Shown: positions 45,846-55,900 of the stretch, one piece after another
Position numbering within the stretch: the stretch's first letter is position 1
Layout: each line of letters begins with the position of its first letter
Assembly: GCA_946894095.1 (NCBI GenBank)
Contig: OX335643.1
Coordinates: forward strand, 8,481,036-8,545,035
Origin: Incurvaria masculella
Lineage: Eukaryota > Arthropoda > Insecta > Lepidoptera > Incurvariidae
Direction of reading: 5' to 3'
DNA length: 64,000 nt
Notes under the pieces: model-generated
Database searches by the model: none
Told to the model about the DNA's origin: nothing
Seen by the model: the letters and a program-made list of their open reading frames with translations, nothing else
Made by a program: the position numbers and the translations under genes

Positions 45846-46090
45846 TATTAGCTGATCTACCTGACTCTGCTCGGATTAATGTCGTTTTGGACTGATGTCG
45901 GGCTGAACCTTAATTTTTTCCGGGATAAAAAGTATCCGATGTGTTGATCCAGGTAATGAAGATAGCGTGCCAAATTTCATCCAAATCCGCTCAGCCGTTT
46001 TTGCGTGATTGAGTGACAAAAATCTAAACATTTAAACAACCAAACATACAAACTTTCACGTTTTTTATTAAGTAGGGTAGTAGGATGGAT
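45846..46090 (+). repeat. Dispersed moth repeat
   Basis: 'gtcgttttggactgatgtcg', 'ggataaaaagtatccgatgt', 'gccaaatttcatccaaatcc' and 'gctcagccgtttttgcgtga' form a widely seen moth repeat. Shorter relatives are at 10385-10545 and 20410-20530. The class is not resolved here. Confidence 0.55.
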
Positions 46091-46184
46091 GTTTTCTGAA
46101 GCAATATTTTAATAAATAGGTAAAAAAATACACCCTCTTTTGAATCTAACTCACACTGGACCAGTTGTATTAACTATTATGGAG

Positions 46185-46512
46185 CCTGGCTTGAATGGGT
46201 AATACCACACAACTACCGTCATGAAATTAATAACCAACCCAACACATATCATAGGAATTAGGTGTCATGCCAGAACTTTCTTAAATTGCCCGGTTACATT
46301 TTTCTGGATGTAAAACACGGACCGCTTTCCTTGCCGCTTCGACCATCGTTCATTCAATGCGATGAAACCAACACAGGCGGGATTAACCCTAACACGTAGT
46401 AAGTAGGGTGTTGATATCGGTCACCCAACCGGAGCCGACCGTGCCCAGAGTTGCCCATCCTCGAATGTCGAACGGCAAGGCGTCGCGTCGCGCCAATGGG
46501 CTCTCTCAGTAA
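46185..46512 (-). mobile_element. 5S-rRNA-headed SINE, minus strand, diverged (HaSE3-like)
   Basis: On the minus strand the head region near 46512-46420 reads 'cattggcgcgacgcgacgcc', 'atgggcaactctgggcacgg' and 'ctccggttgggtgacc'. This parallels the 5S-like head at 27303 more than the tRNA-like head. The body ('aatcccgcctgtgttggttt', 'catgacacctaattcctatg') is the common one. Confidence 0.6.
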
Positions 46513-46769
46513 GAACTTGAAATTATATAACTAACCATTTTGGAATGAATCAATGTTTTTTTTATTTTATTTTATTAATTAATGCAATTCATCACCATCT
46601 CCATACATAGGTATGCAGAAAAAATGTAACTAAAACAATAAATACATATTATTTTAGTTTTTAAAATTAAAGTTCTTAATGAGACATCTTTTATTCAATA
46701 CGTTACCGTGGCACGTTTGTTGTGCATCGACTTCAAATAGGCATGCATGGGGCCAAGAACTTTAACATT

Positions 46770-47090
46770 AAAACCGGCCAAGTGCGAGTCGGACTTGCAT
46801 ACGAAAAATCATTTTTTTTGTATTGACGCCTCAAGGTTTTCGCCTTTAAGGGTCCGTACCCAACGGGTGACAACGGGACCCTATTACTATTATCCTCCGT
46901 AATCTGTCCGTACGCACGTCTGTATATAATGAATCGTAATAGGTAGACAGTTGAAATCACAGAGTGTGTGAATGCCGCTATAACAACAAATAGTGAAAAT
47001 TCAAATTTTATTGAAAGTGATTTCATTGTGTTAAATCTTGTATGATGGTACGGAACCCTTCGTGTGCGAGTCCTACTCGCACTTGGCAAT
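46770..47090 (-). mobile_element. Composite of two microsatellite-bearing element pieces (E7)
   Basis: 46770-46820 is a plus-oriented left end ('aaaccggccaagtgcgagtc'). 46847-47090 is a minus-oriented, diverged copy starting 'taagggtccgtacccaacgg' and ending 'tgcgagtcctactcgcactt'. The microsatellite has largely decayed. Confidence 0.75.
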
Positions 47091-47094
47091 ACTT

Positions 47095-47333
47095 TTTTAC
47101 ATTTCAGTCGAAATATTTCCTGGATATTATATGAGTTCCCCATAAAAACTTTCATCCCATACTTCCCATTCTCCTTCGAATTTTCGTCACAAAATGTAGG
47201 TTCTTCTCCAAAATCCAGGCTATCTCTATACCGAAATTCATCAAAATTGGTTTAGCGGTTTAGGAGAACGTTAGGGTGTTTGGAAAACGTAACAGACACA
47301 CGATACATATTTATTATATTAGTATGGATGGTA
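47095..47333 (+). repeat. Dispersed moth repeat remnant
   Basis: 'tttcctggatattatatgag', 'aaattcatcaaaattggttt' and 'attatattagtatggatgg' are shared with common moth interspersed repeats. The first phrase also resembles 20470-20490. Nothing coding. Confidence 0.45.
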
Positions 47334-47439
47334 AGGATACACAGGTATGATCTCGAATCATCAAACGAATTAATTATTCATTAATGATAAATTCCTGATT
47401 TCTGAGCACGGAACTCCCAAAAATAAACCTACAGATCTC

Positions 47440-47710
47440 GTTTCCTTCCGTTTTCTCGAGAGAGACGTGAGCGAGTCTTCTGGCAAGCTCGCTCCGGGCG
47501 CGTCTCGTCTAAAACCTAGGCACTGTATTATCGCACGCCTAGGTCCCGCCGGTGCCTAGGCACCTACATACGTGTCGCGACAAGTCTGCGCGAAAAAAAC
47601 TGTCTGGCGCCGGTCTGCCGTCGCGGAGACGGACCGGTCCGCGCTCGCTGACGTTGGCGGCGCCGGACGCGACATTCGTCGGTCGACTTAGCATTGTTGG
47701 CTGGTGTGCA
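47440..47710. promoter_or_regulatory. GC-rich, CpG-dense island 7 (possible promoter)
   Basis: The GC-rich region includes 'cctaggcacctacatacg' and Arg/Pro-rich frames (47552-47773) without a domain. Palindromic element copy B follows immediately at 47729. Confidence 0.3.
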
Positions 47711-47728
47711 CGAAAACTGGCGGTTTAC

Positions 47729-47926
47729 CATGGTAAATTAACTCGCCGAGTGAACAGGCAATTCAGTGATTAAACCAGGCGTTTGTTGCATTTTGACTAT
47801 GCTAACTGTCAAAAGACGTGTCAGCTAATTGAACCGGAATGTACTAGTAATCATGGTAAGAAATGCAACTAATCGTTAGATTTAATCACTCACTTGCCTG
47901 TTCACCCGGCGAGTTCATTTACCATG
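47729..47926. mobile_element. Palindromic foldback MITE, copy B
   Basis: 'catggtaaattaactcgccg' at the left is inverse to 'cggcgagttcatttaccatg' at the right. Arms match for about 50 bp including 'gtgaacaggcaa' / 'ttgcctgttcac'. This is the best-preserved copy of the family also at 13152, 49395 and 62120. Confidence 0.87.
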
Positions 47927-48837
47927 ATGAGTAACCCGCCTGTTGTATAGTCAGCGAAGAAGGACGGACGGAAATAACGACCGAAACTTATTCTATTACG
48001 GCAGCGTACCCAACTGTTAGTGATAGATAATACATGCATTGACGGTCAGCCAGTAAGTTCGTTTACGAATTCGCTCACTACTGATGGTATCGAGTTCCAA
48101 CGACACGTAAGAACACATAAAAACTTCACAGGACGCTATTCAGTGCAACGAATATTCGATGTTGCGCGTCCCGGATTTGTAAGTGAACTAACTACCATCA
48201 GTTTACACCAACACGGTAGCTACGCTTCCGCCATAAGAATATGTTTTGATGTCCAGTCCGTTCTTACTTGCTGTGTGTAGTAAGTAGCTTCGCTTCCGAC
48301 GTCTCTGTCACTTGCGCGTACAGCTCTGCAGGCGCTCGTGCGTATTCTCTCTGTGTGCCGTAGATTATAGCAGCGAGGCTCTTTCTCTTTCTCACACACA
48401 TTGCATGCGCGCACTTTCAACTCACTAGCCACCTATAGTCGAGATATTAGGATAGGTCATGATGCTAGGACTTCCCTCAATCGCACGAACAACTATAAAG
48501 ACCTATCACGAAGAACATAAAGAATCTATCATTAAGAACAAAGGTTGATTCTATGTCTCTTTGTTTTTATGTAAATATCTGTATTTTCCAGTAAAACAAA
48601 AAAATAAGAAGAAAAAAAGACAGATTTTCCAATGTTTATTAGCCAATATTTATTAACCAATATTTATTAGCCAATATTTTCTAATCTAAAAGGTAAATTC
48701 AAAAACTAAAAAAGATACAGAAGTAGGTCTCGACAATATATTTTAAAATCCAAAATGTCAAAAACCTAGTAGAACATTTAGAGCATGTAAACAACTTATC
48801 ACCCGTAGTAGAGGGAATTGATAGGGTAACGACCGTT
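47927..48837. other. No gene recognised
   Basis: Moderately GC-balanced at 47950-48430. Frames 48020-48280 (plus) and 48220-48432 (minus) have no domain. 48640-48680 is a short tandem of 'tattagccaatattta'. Confidence 0.4.
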
Positions 48838-48940
48838 TTAAAGTCCAGCCTTGGACTGTATTCATGAAGTAGTTCTTTTTACAGCTTTCTTTCTTTGATT
48901 AATGTGTCCTCGCCTCGCGGTGTATTCTAAAAATCTCTAA
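48838..48940 (+). repeat. Dispersed repeat family C, plus-strand copy
   Basis: 'agtccagccttggactgtat', 'gtagttctttttacagcttt' and 'ttaatgtgtcctcgcctcgc' match 61664-61815 and the inverse of 28665-28790. Confidence 0.65.
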
Positions 48941-49394
48941 AATAAAAATTCTCTTTGAAAAAAGGACATGCCTGCATTGTAGGAAAACTTACTACTTATA
49001 ATCGTTAGAAAGATGTGCGCCCTTAGCGCACATTTTTGCCTTACCTCTGCCTTTCCCTATGTTGAGCGGCGTGATAGCACAGAATAGATGTGACGGTGAC
49101 AGTTCCGCCGCTCCTTAGTCAATGGCGCCCGGCGACCGGTCGGCCCGGCCGACCACCACCTGTTGCGACACGTCCCTCTCGGAGGGGTAGGCAGAGAGCA
49201 CCATTCCGAGCTAGCTGACGACGTAACTTCTTACTGTCTTACTAATTAACAATAAAATTTATTATTCCACTGCTACCATCGGAACAGTTATAGCAGATAT
49301 AAAGATGTTCATAAACCAGCGGCTGCCGCGACCGCCCGCCTTATGGCTCCGGCTACGTAGCCCCTACCGCAAACATACTGCACTGGGGAGCTAC
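48941..49394. promoter_or_regulatory. GC-rich island 8 with adjoining DNA (possible promoter)
   Basis: 49070-49210 is GC- and CpG-rich ('gcgcccggcgaccggtcggc'). The phrase 'ggaggggtaggcagagagca' at 49185 also occurs in diverged form at 30054. No exon seen. Palindromic element copy C follows at 49395. Confidence 0.27.
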
Positions 49395-49599
49395 CACGGT
49401 ACAATTTCTGGTTGGTGGAACGGGAAAGTGAGTGATTATATCTGACGTATAATTGCATTTCGTCCCATTCTAAACTGGTAAATTTTATTTCTATTGGCCG
49501 AATCACACGACGTTTGACAGTTAGCATGGTACGTAATACAACTAAACGTCAGATTTGATCACTCACTGGCATGTTTGCCCGGCGAGTTAATTTACCATT
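49395..49599. mobile_element. Palindromic foldback MITE, copy C
   Basis: The right end 'cggcgagttaatttaccatt' and internal 'ttagcatggtacgtaataca' match copies A and B. The left end ('cacggtacaatttctggttg') is diverged, but 'aaagtgagtgattatatctg' keeps the inverse of 'cagatttgatcactcact'. Confidence 0.78.
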
Positions 49600-49975
49600 G
49601 TAACCCCCAGAATACTCCAACCCCAGAATACCGGGTCATACGATCCAATTATTGTAACAACTTCAAATAATCTGATGCGTTTTTAGTCGCCATTTTGTTG
49701 GATTCCTCATAAACTCGAATATCCTTATACCACCCTTATTAGTAGTATTTTGGACAGCTTGAAAAACCGGAGTAATAGCTATAGTACAATTGCATATTAC
49801 TGAGTTAATGTTTCTTGACATTCCTATGGTGTGTCTTGCTTTTGAAAACATACTTTATTGCTTACTACACTGTGAATACATAGATGCAAGAGGCGAGCTT
49901 ATTGCCAAAAGCAATCTGTAACACCTAACATACATGTTGGAGAAATTCTTAAACATTCATTGACGCCATATTTTC
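49600..49975. other. AT-rich DNA, no gene seen
   Basis: Nothing recognised. Confidence 0.4.
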
Positions 49976-50118
49976 TTGCTAGAGATCGTGGATTCAATCC
50001 CCGCCCGTTCGTTTCTTTCTTTCTGCCCCATGGTTTGAAATCCATGTAAACCTTTAGGTCCCTTTTCCCTAATAGGCTGTTTAGGCCAGTCCGGGTTGGT
50101 ACCATCCCATTAGATTAA
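49976..50118 (+). mobile_element. SINE fragment, plus strand
   Basis: B-box-like 'ggattcaatccccgcccgtt', 'gccccatggtttgaaatcca' and 'ccgggttggtaccatcccat' are the head/body junction and middle body. The A box and tail are missing. Confidence 0.7.
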
Positions 50119-50220
50119 CAGAATGTCACAGAGATAATGAAAATAAGTCCATGCATATATGTAATAACAATAGCGTTTAGATTTTCAAAAAGGTTCAGAA
50201 ATTTACACCTTTTAAAATGT

Positions 50221-50934
50221 TTAGGGTTCCGTACCCAAAAAGTTGTTCACAGAGTTTCTATTCCCGCCATAACAAGAAATAGTAAAAAAACCGGCCAAGT
50301 GCGGGGTCGGAATCGCGCACGAAGGGTTCCGTATCATCGTGCAAGATTTAACACAAAAAATCAGGAGTTTTTAATTTTTTTTAATTTTACCTATTTGTTG
50401 TTACAGCGGCAAAATAAATACACACTCTGTGAAAATTTCAGTTGCCTAGCTATTATAGTTCATGAGATACAGCCCTGTGACGAGACAGACGGACGGACGG
50501 ACAGCGGAGGCTTAGTAATAGGGTTCCGTTGGCACCCTTTGGGTACGGAACCCTAAAAATGAAAGTGGGCCCCCATACAAGAAACGTGATTTTTTTGGGT
50601 TAAATCTTATAATGTTACGAAACCCTTCGTGTGCGAGCCCGACTCGCACTTGGCAGTTTTCAGCGTTCCGACCCAAACGGCCAACGGAACGCTATTACTA
50701 AGCCTCCGCTGTCCGTCCGTCCGTCCGTCCGTCCGTCCGTCCGTCCGTCCGTCCGTCCGTCCGTCCGTCCGTCCGTCCGTCCGTCCGTCCGTCTGTCACA
50801 GGACTGTATCTCATGAACCGTAATCTGTAGGCAGCTAAATTTTTTACAGAGTGTATATTTATTTTGCCGCTATAACAAAAAATGGTACGGAACCCTTCGT
50901 GTGCGAGTTCGACTCGCACTTGGCCGGTTTTTTG
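50221..50934. mobile_element. Cluster of four microsatellite-bearing element pieces (E8-E10)
   Basis: 50221-50283 is an inverse fragment ('agggttccgtacccaaaaag'). 50287-50559 is a near-complete plus copy ending 'gggtacggaaccctaaaaa'. 50560-50648 is an inverse left-end fragment ('gcccgactcgcacttggcag'). 50655-50934 is a near-complete inverse copy. Neighbouring pieces alternate in orientation, so they could form large hairpins or reflect preferential insertion next to existing copies. Confidence 0.82.
50711..50793 (+). repeat. Expanded (GTCC)n microsatellite, about 20 units
   Basis: An uninterrupted GTCC tetranucleotide run of about 83 bp lies within element E10, against roughly 3-5 units in the other copies. 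Confidence 0.95.
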
Positions 50935-51203
50935 TAAACGGAAGGATCGCTAAAAAATTAATTAAATAATGTAATACTGAAATTTCTAATCGTTGTACCT
51001 ACTTAGTTTACTTGGGGTGCCCTTTTCTCCCTTCGTGTTTTGGCTAACTTACGCTTCAATGCATCTCTTCTTTTCTTAAACGCGGGTCTCTCGATGTTTC
51101 GGAACTCATAAAAAACTGTGTATACCCTTCCCTACTAGGTGGTAGCACAGAATAAGCGATTGGAATAAATGGCTGTTCTGTGTCCCGGGTTAATCTGAAC
51201 ATT
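50935..51203. other. No gene recognised
   Basis: Contains a phrase like the SINE body ('ccctactaggtggtagca') at 51133-51147 only. Confidence 0.35.
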
Positions 51204-51425
51204 GCCATAAAATTGCATCAATATTGGTCACGACGCCGTTATTTATTTTTAGACATTCACCCGAGCGAAGCTTCGAAATTTCCAAATTGCACAGGATCAC
51301 CACATCTAAAGAATGCCAAAAAAATGTATCAAAATTAGTCACAACGCCGTTATTTCGTTTTGGATATTCACCTGAGTAGAGCTTCGAAATTTCCAAATTG
51401 CACAGCATCACAATAATCTAAAGAT
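51204..51425 (+). repeat. Two-copy tandem duplication, 111-bp period
   Basis: Copies start at 51204 and 51315. They share 'acgccgttattt', 'gcttcgaaatttccaaattg' and 'cacag-atcac'. Divergence between the two is moderate. Confidence 0.85.
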
Positions 51426-51514
51426 TTAAGAATGAAGCTCTGTTTTTTTAAAAGGAAAAGTGTCAGACATTTTCCCGTCCTCATCTGCCAAACGCTAAGA
51501 AACATAGTTAAAAA

Positions 51515-51745
51515 AATAACTAAAAAAAACCGACTTCAAAGAAAAAGCACTAAAAAGTGCAAGTTACGATTATTGTTAGTTTTTGAGTCGGCGTCAGCCG
51601 GGCACACGCTGCGCCAGTCAAGAGAACCTTGGCTACTTTGGCTGACACCGACTCAAAAAATAACAATAATCGTAACTAGAAAAATGGCAAATATTTTTTT
51701 ACTTTTTAGTTCTTTTTCTTTCAAGTCGGTTATTTTTTTGTAATT
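51515..51745. mobile_element. Foldback with arms of about 100 bp
   Basis: Left arm: 'aaaaccgacttcaaagaaaa', 'gttacgattattgttagttt', 'ttgagtcggcgtcagcc'. Right arm, inverse: 'ggctgacaccgactcaaaaa', 'ataacaataatcgtaacta', 'ttctttttctttcaagtcgg'. The loop is about 45 bp. The right arm carries an insert around 51683-51703. It adjoins the moth repeat ending 'cctcctccttttttgaagtc' at 52062-52090. Confidence 0.75.
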
Positions 51746-52095
51746 TTTTTTGTTGGTTTATTTTTAGTGAATCTGAAGTGCACTAACTTATTTGTACACG
51801 TCCTTTCCAATAAAAAAAGAATCAACGAAATCGGTTGGTGTTATATTGAGTTATTCGTCCATTTGTCGCGCACATACTTAATACAAATTTAAGACTTATA
51901 TGATTTTCTCATGGATATTATTGTCTTAACCAAATTAAAATGGGACCATACGGTAAGCACTAGCTTTTATATAAAAAAATATTCTTCAAAATCGGTTCAC
52001 CCAGGCGAAAGTTATGAGGTAACAAACATAAAAAAAACAAAAAAACATACAGACGAATTGATAACCTCCTCCTTTTTTGAAGTCGGTTAAAAATA
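51746..52095 (+). repeat. Moth dispersed repeat ending in GAAGTCGGTT
   Basis: 'caaaatcggttcacccaggc', 'gttatgaggtaacaaacata', 'cagacgaattgataacctcc' and 'tccttttttgaagtcggtt' form a common moth repeat 3' end. The inverse of this terminus is at 14831-14860. The foldback at 51515-51745 may be part of the same element. Confidence 0.55.
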
Positions 52096-52120
52096 AAGGA
52101 GGCTCGGCCGACTCGATTAT

Positions 52121-52295
52121 TAGGGTTCCGTACCCAAAGGGTGCCAACGGAACCCTATTACTAAGCCTCCGCTGTCCGTCCGTCCGCCCGTCGCGTGCGT
52201 CACCGCCGCCCCCATACGAACTAGTTTCGGTTGCTACTCCCGCCCTTTCATGCTCGCTGGGTATTAGCGTACCATGTCCAGTTACAAAAAAATAC
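52121..52295 (-). mobile_element. Truncated microsatellite-bearing element (E11) joined to a SINE tail
   Basis: 52121-52192 is the inverse right end ('ttagggttccgtacccaaag' to the CCGT repeat). 52195-52295 is unrelated GC-rich sequence ending in a plus-oriented SINE tail ('gtattagcgtaccatgtcca' then 'gttacaaaaaaa'). Confidence 0.65.
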
Positions 52296-52973
52296 GTATT
52301 TGCGCGTGTGAGAAAGTGTGGACTGTAACGGTAATAAATAAAAGGGGATTTTTATTTTGTTTTTTTAATTATTTTTTAAGATAATGACGACGAAAACTAT
52401 AGATAATAAGTAATTGAATACAGCACCTTGCGGGGAGTTCAGGGTTACCTCTCTCTGGCGCCGGGCCGTTGAGACCTCTCAGTCGGTTAGGATCCCACCG
52501 ATTATCTTGGCAAATTCACTTCGCTAGGCTAACCCATGATACGATATTGGTGGCAAAGGCACTGTTTGGCAGCAACGAATACGAAGCGATGTTACTTACT
52601 GGATAGCTCAAAGAAAAAAGTGACAAGCTGTTTTTTTTTTTTTTTTTAACTTCCTTTGTGGCCTCTGTCGTTATATAAGCGACAATTTGCCAGCGTCGAG
52701 TTTCACTTGATCTTTTTCGGTTAAATACTTTTAATGAAGTAATGGATGAATAATTTGGAGTAGATTATATGAATACCAAATATTTTGAGAAATCTCGCAA
52801 ATTCTTTCACAAACTTGAAATTAAGTATAAAAACAATAATACCTACTTCGGTTGAACCTAAATAAATGAACTAAATATATTGGAAGTTCCCACATAAAAA
52901 TAAACATTACAACTTAAAAATATTACACATAAGAGGATAACATGAATCTTAACTATTTACAATAAAGAGTAAA
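52296..52973 (-). other. 3' flank and 3' UTR of the I-type LINE
   Basis: The LINE reads leftward; its 3' UTR runs from 52973 downward. A run of 17 T at 52631-52647 (poly(A) on the LINE strand) may mark its 3' end, giving a 3' UTR of about 325 bp. A flanking target duplication was not found by eye. 52296-52630 shows no gene. Confidence 0.45.
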
Positions 52974-55900
52974 TTATAATTTAATATCATTGTTTCTGAT
53001 AAATTTGGACAGAATATTAAGTACTGAGGATTGATCAAGGGTTAGTAGCGTGTTGATGTTAGTGGGAAGAGCAATTTTAGAGTCAGAGAGTAATTTAAAT
53101 AACGACGGAGTTTTATTGTTAAGAGAGCACGAGAAAAAAATGTGGTCAAGGTTTCCCTCCTGTAGTCCGCATTCACAAAGGGACGAGTCTCTGGCATGGA
53201 TCTTAGCCAAGAATACAGGAGAACAGCAATGCCCAAGTCTCATTCTACATATGATGGAAGTTTCCTTTTTTGGCAGATTTTTGTGTTTTGAAAACCATGG
53301 TTTTGTAGGTATTTCGGGCTGTAGAGATGCGTAATGTCTGCCTTTTGATCTTCTAGATCGAATCCAATCAATAGACCAGCATTCATACATCCTTTTTTTA
53401 GGTAAACAGAGTAAGTCTGAGGGTTGTACAGTAAAATAGGTATGTTCACCGGTCTCGATAGCATTTTTGGCAATAGTGTCCACAAGTTCATTGTTTTTAA
53501 TACCGACATGACTAGGAATCCATGCCAGTTCAACCTTTAACTCATCAACATCACAATCTGCAAGAATATGTTTGATGGACAACACAATGTTATGAGGTTT
53601 GTTTTTGAATGGGTTTTGATGGAGAGCTTTAAGGCAACTAAGAGAGTCGGTGAATATAACTGTTTTTTCAAACTGAGATGACCTGACATACGACACTGCA
53701 CCAAGTATTGCCACGCATTCTCCAGTGAAAACCGATGACTCAGGAGGGCACCTCCATGATCTAGAAATGTTAGAGTTTGAATGCACAAAAGCTGCTCCAA
53801 CACATCCATCTCTAGACAACTTGGATGCATCGGTAAAAATCATTTGCCAAAAAGGCCACTTTCGAGAGGATACTTTATTAAATATACTATTTGCATTCAA
53901 TGAGTCTTTGTCGATGCCTATGGAGAATTCTATATTAGGTTTAAAAATAATGGATGCAAAAGGAATATTATATGGAGGGATGGGAGACGATCGAACGATT
54001 GGTGATTCAATAGTAGTAAATCGGTTATAACTCTGTGTTAGAGGAGTGGAAGACTTACGGGACCAGTATTTTTTATTATGTGTGTACTCTTCTAACAGTT
54101 GAAGTTTGGGAAAAATGGGATGTGATGAAAGCTGAGCAGCACGAAATAAGAATCTATCGGCTAGATATTGACGTCTCAAGACTAACGGAGGCTCTACACA
54201 TTCGACTTGTAGAGCGTTTTTAGGAGAAGATTTCATTGCGCCAATTATTAAACGCATGCATTTGGCTTGGATCAATTCCAGTGCGAACAATGCTTTCTTA
54301 TTACATGGCTCTAGAATATATGAGCAATAGTCCATGTGACTACGAATCAATGCATTATATAGCAATTTTAGATTGAATGGATGGGCTCCCCACCAAACTC
54401 CGGAAAGAGTACGAAGAATGTTAATGTTTTTTTCACATTTTCCGGTTATATAATTGAGGTGTAATTTTCCGTTCATTTTTGAATCTAGGATCACACCAAG
54501 AAATTTGGCGTGGTTCTGAATTGTAATTGGATGCTCATCATAATGGATAATGACGTCAGGGATAGATTGTTTGCGTGTGAAAATTACGGCGCTACTTTTT
54601 GCTGCTGACAGATCCATACCATGGTCAGATAGCCATAGATGAAGGGCTTTTAGGGCTAAGTTTAAGCTCTTAGCTGCCTGCGGTATTGATTTATCAGGAA
54701 TATATAAGAGAATATCATCCGCATATTGCAGTATGCGACAATGGGGGGTGATAATTTGTTCTAGATCGTGAGTGTAGAGATTGTATAAAATTGGGCTAAG
54801 AACTGATCCTTGGGGAAGTCCTTTCCATATAGTTCTGGGCAATGTCTCTATTTCATTAATTCTAAGGGTTATTGATCTAGATGACAGGAGGTTTAATATG
54901 AAATGAACAATTTTATAAGGAATATTTAACAGGAGAAGTTTATTTCTAAGAATCGGAAGGAGAACATTATCGTAAGCGGCCGAAATATCGAGAAATGCTG
55001 CCACTATTGATTCCCCTCTGCTGAAGCCAAGACGGATATCAGTTGTAAAAATACCTAGACTGTCTGCGGTGCTTCTTCCTTTTCTGAAGCCGAATTGGCT
55101 TGAAGCAAAAATATTTCGATTTTCCACTATCCAAGTAAGACGATTTTTAATTAAATGCTCAGTGACCTTGGCCAAAACAGATGATAGCGCAATTGGGCGA
55201 TATGAAGTAGCATCATTTGGATCCTTGTTGGGTTTGAGTATCGGAATAATAATTTGGGACTTCCATGAATCAGGAATAATACCATTATTAAAGAAATGGT
55301 TTATCAGGTCAAGAAAATAGAGAAGAGTATTTTGACTGGATTTAGATATAAATGAATAAGGGATTCCGTCGACTCCTGGAGCGGAATCTTTAACATAGTT
55401 TAAGACTAATTTTAATTCAGCAAGCGTGAAAGGCGCTTCCATTTCTAAATCAATGTATGTGTGATCTGAGGTAAAGTATGGAATAAATACTTGGGGTGTT
55501 TCCTCTAAACCCGGAGCTATAGGGGGGGCTAGTTTATCTAGAAAGGGTTCGACCCATCTTGTTGGATCGGCTTTAAGGTCATTTTTATGTGATAATGCCG
55601 ACCTATACCTTTTTATGTTGATCCAAACCTGCGATGGTTTTGTACTCGGAGAAATAGAAGAGCAAAACTCATTCCAGCCATCTTTTTTTTTCTTGTGCAA
55701 TAAACGTTTTGAAAGTGCTTGAGCTCTTTTGAAATTTAAAAAATTCTCCATCGACATGTCAAAACAATATTTCCTCTCGGAATTATTTCTATTTTTAATA
55801 GTTAGGGAACATTCTTTGTCCCACCATGGAGGGGATGAAGGGGCTTTGGAGTCAGTATTTTTAAGAGGAATAACTTCATCAGCAGATGAAATTAAAGATG

